64,000 bases of DNA from Pseudomonas farris (GCF_019145235.1 NZ_JAHSTV010000001.1:124001-188000), one strand, 5' to 3'. Positions 1 to 8,677 are shown, counted from the first letter of the stretch. Numbers and translations: made by a program. Notes: generated from the sequence alone by a model not told the origin.

Positions 1-198
1 GGCCATGTCGCCGAAACGGCCCTTGCCATGGCCACCGAGGTAGACCACCGGCAAGCCGTTTCGCCGGGCCGCAGCCATCACATTGAAGCCACCGCCAGCC
101 TCGAAACGGGCGGATTGCGCCAGCACGTCACCGCCCGATTGAGGCAGTTTATCCACGGCCATGACCAGATCGATCATGACCTGGCCGGTGTGTAGCAT
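1..198 (-). CDS. PfkB-family carbohydrate/nucleoside kinase, N-terminal part (cut by window edge)
   Basis: Reading from the ATG at 198 gives a 66-residue N-terminus starting MLHTGQVMIDLVMAVD and containing GGDVLA and the glycine-rich AGGGFNVMAAARRNG segment typical of the substrate-binding start of PfkB/ribokinase-family kinases. The rest lies outside the window. The start is one base after the stop of the permease gene and has no good Shine-Dalgarno sequence, so translational coupling to the permease is likely. In E. coli the equivalent position in yegTUVW is taken by the PfkB kinase YegV. The substrate (ribose, nucleoside or another sugar) cannot be told from the fragment. The family assignment is secure; the orthology to YegV is inference from context. 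Confidence 0.85.
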   Translation of the reverse strand, partial: MLHTGQVMIDLVMAVDKLPQSGGDVLAQSARFEAGGGFNVMAAARRNGLPVVYLGGHGKGRFGDMA

Positions 199-199
199 T

Positions 200-1666
200 T
201 TAGGCATGAGCCGGCTCGATCAACGCGGCGCGGCGGTCTTTGGCACCGCCGAGTACCCAGTAACTGCCACCGGCCACCAGGAACGTCACGATCCAGCCCA
301 GGCCGTTGTGGCCCAGCCAGGAGTCGGACAAAAAGCCCCGGAACCAGACATCTTGTTCAGTGGTGCCAATGGTGGTGAAACTGAAACCCAGCACAATCGC
401 CAGCGCCCATGCACCGAAGGCGCGCCACTCGACGCCGCCGCGATACCAGTAGGCGCTGCTCGGGCTGACGTCCAGCAGGTCTTTGGGGCTGTAGTAATGC
501 CGGTGAATCAGGTCGACCACAAAAATCCCGACCCACGCCGTGATCGGCACGGCCAGCAAGGAAATGAAAGTGATGAACGGGCCGTAGAAGCTCTCGGCGA
601 TCAGCATGAAGTAGATCGAACCGGCGAAGATCGCAATGATATCGAGCACCACCGCATACACGCGTTTGACCTTCAGGCCGAGGGTCAAAGTGGTCAAACC
701 GGCGGAGTACACCGACAGGTTGTTCGACAGCAGCAGCCCGCCGAATGCGGTGATCAGGTACGGCACGGCCATCCAGGTCGGCAGCATGTCGCGGATCGCG
801 ACGATCGGGTCAGTGGCCGAGGCCAGATCATTGTTGCCCACCGACAGCAGGCCGCCGAGGGTGATCAGCAGCACCAGCGGAATCCCCGCACCGAACGCCG
901 CCGACGCCACCAGACGCACGGCTTTGACGCTGCGGTGCTGGTAGCGCGACATGTCGGCGCCAGCGTTGGCCCAACCGATCCCGGTGCCGGCGGCCATGGT
1001 GCCGATGCCGATGATCATCGCGCTCAGGGGTGCTGGCGTGGCGTTGAATACGGCACTCCAGTCGATGGTCGCGCAGAGGAAACCGCCGACCAGGATGTTC
1101 AACGCACCGAACACGTAGGTCGCCCATCTCTGGATTACCAGCAACGTGGCGTGACCGAGGCCGGACACCGACAACGTCAGCAGTACAAAAATCGCGATAA
1201 AAACCAGGGTCAGCAGCGGCGCGCTTTTGGCTTCCACCGGCGAGCCGAACAGAATCGAGCACAACGACAGCAAGACGAATGCAGCGGTGGTGGTGTTGAC
1301 GGTTTCCCAACCCAGTCGCGACATCAGCGAGACCAGCGTCGGGCCGATATTGCCGCGCACACCGAAGATAGCTCGCGACAACGTCAGGCTCGGTGCGCGA
1401 CCACGGCGACCGGCAATGGAGATGATCCCGACCACCGCGAAAGAGCCGGCGGCACCGAGGATGGCGACGATGATCGCCTGCCAGATCGCCAGGCCGCGGA
1501 AGGCCACCAGCGTGGCGCCCAACGGCAAACCAAGAATGGAAATGTTCGCTGCGAACCAGACCCAGAACAGTTGCAGTGGATGACCATTGCACTCCCCTTC
1601 CGGCACCGGCTCGATACCACGGGTTTCCAATTGTCCGGCACTTTGTCCGGTGTTCGATGAACTCAT
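200..1666 (-). CDS. NCS1-family purine/cytosine-type permease
   Basis: 488-residue polytopic inner-membrane protein of the nucleobase:cation symporter-1 family. It has about 12 hydrophobic segments and the family-like N-terminal stretch GIEPVPEGECNGHPLQLFW before the first membrane span, then LSRAIFGVRGN. A longer reading frame reaches 1720, but the ATG at 1666 follows an AGGAGC Shine-Dalgarno at proper distance and gives the usual family length, so I chose it. It lies between an ADP-ribosylglycohydrolase gene upstream and a PfkB kinase gene one base downstream, suggesting uptake of a nucleobase, nucleoside or related N-glycoside. A REPIN separates it from the upstream gene, so it may have its own promoter or reduced polarity. 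The exact substrate is unknown. Confidence 0.88.
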   Translation of the reverse strand: MSSSNTGQSAGQLETRGIEPVPEGECNGHPLQLFWVWFAANISILGLPLGATLVAFRGLAIWQAIIVAILGAAGSFAVVGIISIAGRRGRAPSLTLSRAIFGVRGNIGPTLVSLMSRLGWETVNTTTAAFVLLSLCSILFGSPVEAKSAPLLTLVFIAIFVLLTLSVSGLGHATLLVIQRWATYVFGALNILVGGFLCATIDWSAVFNATPAPLSAMIIGIGTMAAGTGIGWANAGADMSRYQHRSVKAVRLVASAAFGAGIPLVLLITLGGLLSVGNNDLASATDPIVAIRDMLPTWMAVPYLITAFGGLLLSNNLSVYSAGLTTLTLGLKVKRVYAVVLDIIAIFAGSIYFMLIAESFYGPFITFISLLAVPITAWVGIFVVDLIHRHYYSPKDLLDVSPSSAYWYRGGVEWRAFGAWALAIVLGFSFTTIGTTEQDVWFRGFLSDSWLGHNGLGWIVTFLVAGGSYWVLGGAKDRRAALIEPAHA

Positions 1667-1791
1667 GAAAACTGCTCCTGTTGCCATTGTTGTGATTGTG
1701 GGCAATTCGGAAGTTGACATAACTTTCCGGCGGTCCTGGCCATATCAGTGCGCTCCATTGCGGGTGAAAAATCTCAAATGTGCGTTGCGCC

Positions 1792-1875
1792 CTTCGCGAG
1801 CAAGCCCGCTCCCACAGGTTCGATGTGAACCATGAGAATTGCGCCATCCTTGTGGGAGCGGGCTTGCTCGCGAAG
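1792..1875. repeat. REPIN (two inverted REP elements)
   Basis: Two inverted copies of the REP core GTGGGAGCGGGCTTGCTCGC flank a short unrelated loop. It sits between the permease and the ADP-ribosylglycohydrolase genes, inside what would otherwise be one transcription unit. The same core recurs at 3764, 9582 and 55766. Such pairs are non-autonomous elements mobilised by RAYT transposases; no RAYT gene is in the window. Confidence 0.93.
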
Positions 1876-1887
1876 ACGTCAGTACAG

Positions 1888-2886
1888 TCAACGCAAAGAC
1901 AACAGCCCCTGCACCAACGGTTCCAGCTGCAAATCATTTACCGCTTTAACCTGCTCGATCATCGCCACCGGCCAACTCTCAAGCCCCAGACAAGCCCCAA
2001 GCATGGCGCCGAGAATCGCCGCGATGGTGTCGGTATCTCCGCCCAGACTGGCAGCCATGCACAACGCTTCGAAGGCCGTCATCTCCCCGATAGCCACTTG
2101 CTGAGCCAGCGCAAACGACACCACTACCGATTCCTGCGAGGCCACCGACGTGCCGATCACGTCGTACAACAAATCCGCCAGCAACGCCTTGTCGCTGTCG
2201 ACGCTGATGCTCCGCGCCCAACTGATGCGCGAGGCGATACGTCCGCCAGCGACCCAGTGCCCATGACCTTCGGCTTGCTGAGCGATCTGCTGGCCGAGGT
2301 TCAATGCCTCGCCCAGCTCCATGCCGTTGATCCCGGCAGAAACCACCGCCGCCACCGCCGCCGCACTGGCAATTCCCAGCGTGGTGTTGTGGGTCACCTG
2401 ACAGGCTTGCACCACGGCGCGGATGAAACGCTCAGGATCGGCAACATCGGCCGCAATCCCCACCGGCGTGATGCGCATCGCCGCGCCATTGGTGGTGCCG
2501 TGGCGACCCGCCTCTTCCAGCGAGTGGCCGGCGAGGATCATCTCGATCGCGCGTTTGGTCGAGGGGCCGAGCAAATCCTGCGAGCCCTTGGCTTGCATCC
2601 CGGCTTCCCATTCGATCAAGCGCAGGGCCAGCACCTCTGGTTCAATCCAGCCCTCGCCTTCAATCAACAACTGACCGACCAGGATCGCCTGCTCCGTATC
2701 GTCAGTGATCGAGCCTCTGGGCATGTTTGCGGCGATTGGTTGATCCGGGCCAGCGTCTTGCAGATCGGTGATTTCGCCGAAGCGCGCCTTGATCTCGGCG
2801 CGGCTCAGGGATTGTGTCGGCATGCCCAACGCATCGCCCAAGGCCAGCCCATAGAAGGCGCCCAGCGCACGGTCGAGCGCGGTCAT
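1888..2886 (-). CDS. ADP-ribosylglycohydrolase family protein (YegU-like)
   Basis: 332 residues of the DraG/ADP-ribosylglycohydrolase fold. Both dinuclear magnesium-site motifs are present: ITDDTE at residues 60-65 and GGDTDT at about 282-287. The body resembles E. coli YegU as I recall it, including a GPSTKRAI stretch and TTNGAAMR. Family members cleave N-glycosidic bonds of ADP-ribose on proteins or of small N-glycosides. Placed between a GntR regulator (its ATG overlaps the regulator stop as ATGA) and a permease plus sugar kinase, a catabolic role as N-glycoside or nucleoside hydrolase is more likely than protein de-modification. No nitrogenase genes are nearby to suggest a DraG role. The substrate is inferred, not seen. 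Confidence 0.88.
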   Translation of the reverse strand: MTALDRALGAFYGLALGDALGMPTQSLSRAEIKARFGEITDLQDAGPDQPIAANMPRGSITDDTEQAILVGQLLIEGEGWIEPEVLALRLIEWEAGMQAKGSQDLLGPSTKRAIEMILAGHSLEEAGRHGTTNGAAMRITPVGIAADVADPERFIRAVVQACQVTHNTTLGIASAAAVAAVVSAGINGMELGEALNLGQQIAQQAEGHGHWVAGGRIASRISWARSISVDSDKALLADLLYDVIGTSVASQESVVVSFALAQQVAIGEMTAFEALCMAASLGGDTDTIAAILGAMLGACLGLESWPVAMIEQVKAVNDLQLEPLVQGLLSLR

Positions 2887-3596
2887 TTTGAAGTTCCAAT
2901 TTGCAGGTGCAGACGAAAATGCACCGGATCGAGCAGGCTCTCGACCTGTTCCATGAAGCGGTTCTGACGGTCGTAAGTGGTGCGCAGGGCCTTGAGGAAC
3001 ACTGTGCCCTCCGGGCGCCCGAGCAATTCAGCGTCTTCGGCATTCAAGGGTTCGGCGCCGATCCACTGATCGCCGTGGTCGCCGATGTAGCCGTAGGCGG
3101 CCAACGTGATGGTCAGGGAGTCATCGATCAGACCGACTCGCGGCAGGCCTTCCAGGCCTCCGGTGGCGGGCATCAATGAACGTTCAAGGGACACCAGCGT
3201 GCCATCGGTGCCGCGACGGCGACGGTCGAGGGTGATGAACTGATCGATGCCGAAACGTGGTAGCAGGTCAGGACGGCTGACCGCCTCCAGCCGCAGCACT
3301 TCGGTATTGATCAGTGCCCCATTGTCGGCCAGCGCCTGGGCCCAGCCGCTGCGCTGATCGAGCACCACACCGTCGAACGTGACGATGGACCCCACCCCGC
3401 TTTGCGTAGCGATGTAGTGGCGCCGTTTCAGTTCGGCCAGGGCTTCACGCAGCGTGCCTCGGCTGACCTTGAATTCTTGAGCCAACTGATGTTCGCCCGG
3501 CAATAGAACGCCGTCCTCCATGAGGCCGTTTTCGATGCGCCGGACGAGCTCGTCGAGCACCTGTTGTTTCTTGTCAATTCGTAGCGGTCTAATCAT
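2883..3596 (-). CDS. GntR-family transcriptional regulator with UTRA domain (YegW-like)
   Basis: 237 residues. Residues 1-70 form the winged helix of GntR proteins (LAQEFKVSRGTLREALAEL), followed by a UTRA ligand-binding domain of the HutC type, with a long effector domain ending near the C-terminus. A longer frame runs upstream to 3854 through the REPIN, but the ATG at 3596 has a GAGG Shine-Dalgarno and gives a normal family length. It is the first gene of the ADP-ribosylglycohydrolase, permease and kinase set and overlaps the next gene by ATGA. A perfect palindrome immediately upstream covers its ribosome-binding site, so it probably represses its own operon. The effector is probably a sugar phosphate or nucleoside made by the pathway, which is inference. 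Confidence 0.9.
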   Translation of the reverse strand: MIRPLRIDKKQQVLDELVRRIENGLMEDGVLLPGEHQLAQEFKVSRGTLREALAELKRRHYIATQSGVGSIVTFDGVVLDQRSGWAQALADNGALINTEVLRLEAVSRPDLLPRFGIDQFITLDRRRRGTDGTLVSLERSLMPATGGLEGLPRVGLIDDSLTITLAAYGYIGDHGDQWIGAEPLNAEDAELLGRPEGTVFLKALRTTYDRQNRFMEQVESLLDPVHFRLHLQIGTSK

Positions 3597-3613
3597 GTAC
3601 ACCTCGGGTGTAC
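3597..3613. promoter_or_regulatory. Palindromic operator candidate of the GntR/UTRA regulator
   Basis: GTACACC-TCG-GGTGTAC is a perfect 7-bp inverted repeat with a 3-bp spacer, directly abutting the regulator ATG and including its Shine-Dalgarno. HutC-type regulators bind such short palindromes. I saw no second copy in the window. Autorepression is inference. Confidence 0.6.
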
Positions 3614-3763
3614 CCTCATAGCTGAAACGGGTTGGGGCGAGCAAGGGATATTTTGTGAAAGTGGGTGAAGAATCCAGGTTCAAATCGACCGCTACGCGGT
3701 CAATCGTCGGCTCGCCACATCGTATTTGCTGTGTAAACACAACTTGAGGACGACAGAGATCTA

Positions 3764-3853
3764 CTGTGGGAGCGGGCTTGCTCGCGAAGGCGTCGGCACA
3801 TCCAGCATCGATGTGACAGACAAACCGCTTTCGCGAGCAAGCCCGCTCCCACA
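3764..3853. repeat. REPIN (two inverted REP elements)
   Basis: Inverted pair of the core GTGGGAGCGGGCTTGCTCGC with a 40-base loop. It lies between the 3' end of araH and the promoter of the GntR operon and so marks the boundary of the two minus-strand units. Confidence 0.93.
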
Positions 3854-3861
3854 AAGGGAAA

Positions 3862-4830
3862 TCAGCGTTGTTTCAGTCGGTCGATTACGACGGCCAGCAG
3901 CAAGATCGAACCACGAATCACATACTGATAAAACGTATCGATATTCTTCAGGTTCATCGCATTCTCGATGATCGCCAGAATCAGCACCCCGGCAATCACA
4001 TGCCGAATCATCCCGATCCCGCCACTCAGCGACACCCCGCCGAGCACGCAAGCCGAGATCACCGTCAGCTCGAAACCCTGGCCAATCATCGGCTGACCGG
4101 ACGTCATGCGCGACGCCAGAATCACCCCGGCCAACGCACCGATCACACCGTGTACGGCGAAGATGATGATCTTGGTCCGATCAACGTTTACCCCGGCCAG
4201 CAACGCTGCTTCCTGGTTGCCGCCGATGGCCATGGTGTTGCGTCCGTAGGTGGTGTAATTCAGCAACCAGCCGAAAAACAGGAAGCAGACGATGGTGATC
4301 AGAATCGGCACCGGCACACCGAACAACTGACCGTTACCGAAGACGAAGAACTGTTCCTGCGAAACGCCCACCGCTTTGCCGTTGGCAAAAATGTAAGCCA
4401 GGCCACGAACGATCTGCATCGTCGCCAGCGTGGTGATCAACGCATTGACCCGCAGCTTGGCGATCACGATCCCATTGATCAGCCCGACGATCAGCCCCAT
4501 CACCAGCGCCGCACTGACACCGAGGAACACGCTGTCGGTGTCGCGCATTACCACTGCCGCAACCACGCCGGCGCAGGCAATCACCGAGCCCACCGACAAG
4601 TCGAAATGCCCGGACGCCAAGCAATACAACATGGTGCACGCGGCAATCCCGGTAGTGGAAATCGCCAGGCCCAGGCCACGCATGTTCAGTGGCGACAGGA
4701 AGTTGTCGATCAGCAAGGTGCAAAGCACAAAGATCCCCACGGCCGCCAGCAGCATCACCCAGTCATCGAGAAAGCGCCGCAGGTCCAGAGGTTTTCGCGG
4801 GGTTGGCAGAGCGTTGTTTTGGACGGTCAT
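3862..4830 (-). CDS. araH: L-arabinose ABC transporter permease AraH
   Basis: 322 residues, hydrophobic, of the RbsC/AraH class of ABC permeases. It carries stretches shared with E. coli AraH as recalled: LASGHFDLSVGSVIACAG, NALITTLATMQIVRGLAY, ILASRMTSGQPM and VISACVLGGVSLSGGIG. The product forms the membrane channel with AraG. A GTG six bases upstream is possible, but the ATG at 4830 has AGAGG five bases before it. It is the last gene of araFGH, nine bases after araG. The same transporter may also accept galactose or xylose; the similarity is clearest to the arabinose permease. Confidence 0.93.
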   Translation of the reverse strand: MTVQNNALPTPRKPLDLRRFLDDWVMLLAAVGIFVLCTLLIDNFLSPLNMRGLGLAISTTGIAACTMLYCLASGHFDLSVGSVIACAGVVAAVVMRDTDSVFLGVSAALVMGLIVGLINGIVIAKLRVNALITTLATMQIVRGLAYIFANGKAVGVSQEQFFVFGNGQLFGVPVPILITIVCFLFFGWLLNYTTYGRNTMAIGGNQEAALLAGVNVDRTKIIIFAVHGVIGALAGVILASRMTSGQPMIGQGFELTVISACVLGGVSLSGGIGMIRHVIAGVLILAIIENAMNLKNIDTFYQYVIRGSILLLAVVIDRLKQR

Positions 4831-4839
4831 AGTCACCTC

Positions 4840-6384
4840 TCAGTTCGCCACGTCGGCAGCGCGTTGGCGTGGCAACGCCAGTTGCAGCAGGTTGGATTCA
4901 TTGGCTTGTTCGCGGGTCAGTTCGCCGCGCATCGCGCCTTCGCAGAGCACCAGGATGCGGTCGGAAATGCCCATGACTTCCATCAGGTCGCTGGACACCA
5001 CAATCACCGCGATGCCGCTGGCCGCCAGGTTATGGATGATCTGGTAGATCTCGGCTTTGGCACCGATGTCGATGCCACGAGTGGGCTCGTCGAGCAGCAG
5101 GACTTTCATCGGCATCGACAGCCAGCGACCGAGAATCGCCTTCTGCTGATTGCCGCCAGACAGGTACATGATTTTCTGCGCCGCGTTGGGCGTCTTCACC
5201 TTCAGCGCCTTGATCTGCTTGTCGGCATTGTCCTTTTCCCACAGGCCGCGCAACAGGCAGCCGAAGGTGGAATGGGCGCCGCGAGCGCTGATGTTGATGT
5301 TCTCGGCGACGCTGGCGAGCGGCAGGATGCCTTCCTTCTTGCGGTCCTCGGGACACAGCAGAATCCCCGCCGCGATGGCATCGCGCGGCGAACGCAGTTT
5401 CAGTTCACGACCGCGCAATTCCAGGCGCCCGGCGGTGTTGCGCGTGAGCCCGCTGAGCATCCGGAACAGCTCGGTGCGCCCGGCGCCGACCAGGCCGAAC
5501 AGCCCGAGGACTTCACCCTTGTGCGCCTCGAAACTCACCGGCTCACGCAAGCCCGGCCCCAGTAACCCGTCGACCTTGAGCGCCACTGCGCCGCGCGGAC
5601 GGCTGCGGTAATCGTAGATGTCCTGAATGTCGCGACCGACCATACACGTCACTAACTGATCATGGGTCAGCGCGCTCATGTCCTCGAAGGTGCGCACGAA
5701 GCGACCGTCCTTGAACACCGTCACCGCGTTGCAGATACGGAAGACTTCTTCCATGCGATGGGAGACATAAAGCACCACTTTGCCTTCGTCGCGCAGGCGC
5801 CCGATGATCGCCATCAAGCGATCGATTTCCCGTGCCGACAGGCTGCTGGTGGGTTCGTCGAACGCAATCACATGCGCGCCACGGGACAACGCCTTGGCGA
5901 TTTCCACCAGTTGTCGCTGGCCAAGGGACAAGCGCCCGACTTTCTCTTGCGGGTCGATTTCATCGGCCAGGCCTTTAAGGCAAGCCAATGCCTGTTGCCG
6001 CAAAACGCTGCGATTGATCAGGCCGAAACTCGCCGGCAGATGCCCGAGAAACAGGTTCTCGGCGACGGTCATTTCCGGCACCAGGTGCAACTCCTGATGG
6101 ATCACCGCGACCCCGCTGCCAATGCTGTCGGCAGTGGACTTGAAGATCCTCCTCTGCTCGCCGATCTGCAGATCGCCGCTGCTCGGCGTGTAAGCACCAC
6201 CAAGGATTTTCAGCAGCGTGGATTTACCGGCGCCGTTCTCGCCCATCAAGGCGTGAACCTGCCCGGGATGGGCGACGAAGCTGATGCCGTCCAGCGCCTT
6301 CACCCCGGGAAAGGTTTTGCCGATCCCATTGAAGCGCAGGCTGCCGCCAATGCTCTGTTGATCTGTCTGTACTTGTGCGTGCAT
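4840..6384 (-). CDS. araG: L-arabinose ABC transporter ATP-binding protein AraG
   Basis: 514-residue double ATPase of the sugar-import class. The first domain has Walker A GENGAGKST at residues 48-56, signature LSLGQRQ and Walker B VIAFDEPTSSLS. The second has a degenerate Walker A GLVGAGRTE, signature LSGGNQQKA and LLLDEPTRGID, the usual asymmetry of AraG, RbsA and MglA. It energises arabinose uptake with the AraH permease and the AraF binding protein. The gene sits 66 bases after araF and 9 bases before araH on the same strand, so the three form an operon. The length is as expected for the family and nothing looks broken. Confidence 0.94.
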   Translation of the reverse strand: MHAQVQTDQQSIGGSLRFNGIGKTFPGVKALDGISFVAHPGQVHALMGENGAGKSTLLKILGGAYTPSSGDLQIGEQRRIFKSTADSIGSGVAVIHQELHLVPEMTVAENLFLGHLPASFGLINRSVLRQQALACLKGLADEIDPQEKVGRLSLGQRQLVEIAKALSRGAHVIAFDEPTSSLSAREIDRLMAIIGRLRDEGKVVLYVSHRMEEVFRICNAVTVFKDGRFVRTFEDMSALTHDQLVTCMVGRDIQDIYDYRSRPRGAVALKVDGLLGPGLREPVSFEAHKGEVLGLFGLVGAGRTELFRMLSGLTRNTAGRLELRGRELKLRSPRDAIAAGILLCPEDRKKEGILPLASVAENINISARGAHSTFGCLLRGLWEKDNADKQIKALKVKTPNAAQKIMYLSGGNQQKAILGRWLSMPMKVLLLDEPTRGIDIGAKAEIYQIIHNLAASGIAVIVVSSDLMEVMGISDRILVLCEGAMRGELTREQANESNLLQLALPRQRAADVAN

Positions 6385-6450
6385 AAACCCACCTCATCAC
6401 ACCGGTCAGGCAGCCCCGTCGCCAGGGCTGCCGATGAAATCAACCGCGCC

Positions 6451-7455
6451 TCAGTTCCACAGGCCGATCTTTTCCAGTTCCTGCTTGAAGTTGTCGCGCG
6501 TGATCAGCGTAACGTCGTCCATCGCGGTGTATTTCGGCGGTTCTTTGCCGGTGGTGACCCACTCGTACATCATGCTCGCGGTGTTGTAGCCCTCGATGTG
6601 CGGGCTCGGCAGCATCGAGCCGAAGAAGCCGCTGTTGGGCTTCTTCAGTTCGCCAATGGCATCGGTGCCGTTGATGCCGATGCCGATCACGTTGGCCGCG
6701 GCAAAACCGGCGCTTTCGGTGGCGCGCACGCCGCCCAGCACGGTGTTGTCGTTCATGCCGCCGATGATCAGGTTTTTCGCCGCCCCCGGAAGCTTCACCA
6801 AGGCCGAGTTGGTGGCGTCCATGCTGCCCGGTACGTCGAGGGTTTTCAGCGCCGAGAAGAGGATGTGGTCTTTCGGCATACCGGCGTCTTCCAGCGCTTT
6901 GACGGAACCGTCAGTACGTTTCTTGCCGGTGTCGAGTTCGTTGTAGGTGTTGATCACCGCGTAGGTGTCTTTCCATTCCCAACCGCGTTTTTTCGCTTCG
7001 GCGGCCATGGCGGCGCCCTGCTTCTGGCCGACTTCGAAGGCTGCCATGCCGAGGTAAGGCACGTCCTCCATGAACTTGCCGCCGGCATCGACGAAGCGGT
7101 CATCGACAGCGATCACTTTCAAACCGTTGAGCTTGGCCTTGGCCATGATTGCCGGGCCGAGGGAGACGTCCGGCGGGCAGATCACGAAGCCCTTGGCGCC
7201 GTTGGCCGCCAGGCTGTCGATGGCCGAGAGGGTTTTCTCGCCATCAGGCACGGCGATTTTGATGACGGTGAAGCCCTTGTCCTTGCCGGCCTTTTCGGCG
7301 AAGGCCCATTCGGTCTGGAACCAGGGCTCTTCCGCTTGCTTGACCAGAAAACCGATCTTCACTTCTTCGGCCGCCAACAACGTACTGCTCAGGCTGACCG
7401 CGGTGACCGCCAAAGCGGCACAGCACAGGGAACGGATCCCACGACGACGTTTCAT
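6451..7455 (-). CDS. araF: L-arabinose periplasmic binding protein AraF
   Basis: 334 residues with a signal peptide (basic MKRRR start, hydrophobic core, cleavage probably near residue 29 before AEEVK). The mature part matches E. coli AraF closely as recalled: KIGFLVKQ, EEPWFQTEW, IKIAVPDGEKT, NGAKGFVIC, GMNDNTVLGGVRATE and LITRDNFK. It delivers L-arabinose, and in E. coli also galactose, to AraGH. It heads the araFGH operon. The 130-base region upstream contains a palindrome similar in design to one upstream of the GntR regulator at 10401, so induction by that regulator is plausible. Confidence 0.94.
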   Translation of the reverse strand: MKRRRGIRSLCCAALAVTAVSLSSTLLAAEEVKIGFLVKQAEEPWFQTEWAFAEKAGKDKGFTVIKIAVPDGEKTLSAIDSLAANGAKGFVICPPDVSLGPAIMAKAKLNGLKVIAVDDRFVDAGGKFMEDVPYLGMAAFEVGQKQGAAMAAEAKKRGWEWKDTYAVINTYNELDTGKKRTDGSVKALEDAGMPKDHILFSALKTLDVPGSMDATNSALVKLPGAAKNLIIGGMNDNTVLGGVRATESAGFAAANVIGIGINGTDAIGELKKPNSGFFGSMLPSPHIEGYNTASMMYEWVTTGKEPPKYTAMDDVTLITRDNFKQELEKIGLWN

Positions 7456-7528
7456 AAGCTGACTCCTTGTTATTTTTTTTGAGCGTTATTTGAAAGCCAA
7501 TACAGCGGTCGAAGCATGCAGCCAATAG

Positions 7529-7541
7529 TCATATCGTATGA
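7529..7541. promoter_or_regulatory. Palindrome upstream of araF, candidate regulator site
   Basis: TCATA-TCG-TATGA, a 5-bp inverted repeat with 3-bp spacer, about 75 bases before the araF start. It resembles the AATCAT-CAT-ATGATT palindrome at 10468 before the FadR-type regulator gene: both have AT-rich TCAT/ATGA arms and a 3-bp centre. Binding of that regulator is inference. Confidence 0.45.
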
Positions 7542-7585
7542 TGATTGTATTTCAGGCGTAGTTTCGCGCTTGAAACCCGGGTTAT

Positions 7586-8404
7586 TCAGTCGTGGTACAT
7601 GACCGAGCGCCCACCATCGATGGTGATGCATGAAGCGTTAATGAACGGCGCTTCATCGCTGGCCAGGAACACAGCGGTCATCGCCACTTCAATCGGCTGG
7701 CCGATGCGCCGCGGTGGATGCAGGTCGAAGGCCCGCTGACGTTCGGCATGAGGGTTGGCAAAACCGTTCCAGTAATCAACGTTCAGTTGGGTTTCGATGT
7801 AGCCCGGCGCGATGGCGTTGACGCGAATGCCTTTGGGCGCATATTCGATACCCAAGGCGCGGGTCAGTCCGAGCAAGCCATGTTTGGCCACCGGGTACGG
7901 GAAACAGCCGGGAATGATGTGAGTGGAATGGGTCGAGGCGATATTGATGATGCTGCCGATGCCCTGCTCGATCATTTGCGGCAACACCGCTTTGCAGCCG
8001 TACCAGGCACCGTCCAGGTCGATGGCGAAGCAACGACGCCAGTCTTCCTCGGTCATTTCCAGCGGATCGCGGAACACGTTGACCCCGGCGCAGTTGACCA
8101 GCACGTCGATCCGGCCGTGAAGTTCGATGGCCAATTTGGCCATGGCGTGCAGGTCCTGTTGGCGCGACACGTCGGCCTTGATCGCCACGACATCCGCGCC
8201 TTGTTCACGCCAGTGCGCCGCGACTTTTTCAACTTTCTCAGACTGGATATCACTGATGATCAGCTTGGCCTGCTGAGAGGCGAAGGTTGCGACAATCGCT
8301 TCGCCGATACCCTGAGCGGCGCCAGTCAGCAGCACAACCTTGTTTTTCAGGCGCTCACCCTTGGGCGGTTCGGGCACCGGTGGCAAGGAAAGAGGTTCAG
8401 CCAT
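7586..8404 (-). CDS. SDR-family sugar 1-dehydrogenase (probable L-arabinose/D-galactose dehydrogenase)
   Basis: 272-residue classical short-chain dehydrogenase. It has the cofactor loop TGAAQGIG at residues 27-34, NCAG at 104-107, a catalytic serine near 157-160, and Y170 and K174 in the YxxxK motif. The C-terminal YVTG-like position reads FINASCITIDGG, normal for the family. An N-terminal proline-rich extension of about 18 residues precedes the fold. It stands between a lactonase gene and araFGH, so oxidation of the imported aldose to its lactone is the natural first step of the non-phosphorylative pentose/galactose pathway of Pseudomonas. Whether arabinose or galactose is preferred is not visible. 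The start has AGGAGT about ten bases upstream. Confidence 0.85.
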   Translation of the reverse strand: MAEPLSLPPVPEPPKGERLKNKVVLLTGAAQGIGEAIVATFASQQAKLIISDIQSEKVEKVAAHWREQGADVVAIKADVSRQQDLHAMAKLAIELHGRIDVLVNCAGVNVFRDPLEMTEEDWRRCFAIDLDGAWYGCKAVLPQMIEQGIGSIINIASTHSTHIIPGCFPYPVAKHGLLGLTRALGIEYAPKGIRVNAIAPGYIETQLNVDYWNGFANPHAERQRAFDLHPPRRIGQPIEVAMTAVFLASDEAPFINASCITIDGGRSVMYHD

Positions 8405-8660
8405 GGATCAACACTCCTGTTCGAAGGCACGACGAAAACCGGACATCTGTCGATGTCCGGTCAAAAGGCTTTTGGGAATAGGCAGGCAGGCGCGAAAACG
8501 CCCGAGCGCCGAGGCGGCCTGAAGCACTGACTCCGTAAGGGAGTGCGGTGGAATATCGCTGCATCACTTCACCTGTTTTGTTTTTTTAAGTGTGAGTGCG
8601 TGTAACTGATGGAGCCGACTATAAACCCGGCCGCCAAATAATCTCAATATATAATTTAAC

Positions 8661-8677
8661 ATCCCATATTCTGGGAT
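8661..8677. promoter_or_regulatory. Palindrome in AT-rich promoter region upstream of the SDR gene
   Basis: ATCCCA-TATTC-TGGGAT is a perfect 6-bp inverted repeat with a 5-bp centre placed directly after the lactonase stop codon, in an AT-rich stretch running to about 8570. It could be an operator for SDR transcription or a weak hairpin ending the lactonase message. It has no T-tract on the minus strand, which favours an operator. Confidence 0.45.

Noticed and set aside
161..1660. 499-residue open frame on the plus strand over the permease
   Set aside because: Hydrophilic, Gln/Arg/Gly-rich shadow of a membrane protein gene.
3868..5565. 565-residue open frame on the plus strand over araH and araG
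   Set aside because: Shadow of the araGH reading frames; no motif and an unusual composition (Gln, His, Arg rich).
5662..7482. 606-residue open frame on the plus strand over araF and araG
   Set aside because: Shadow of araF/araG on the opposite strand; no motif seen.
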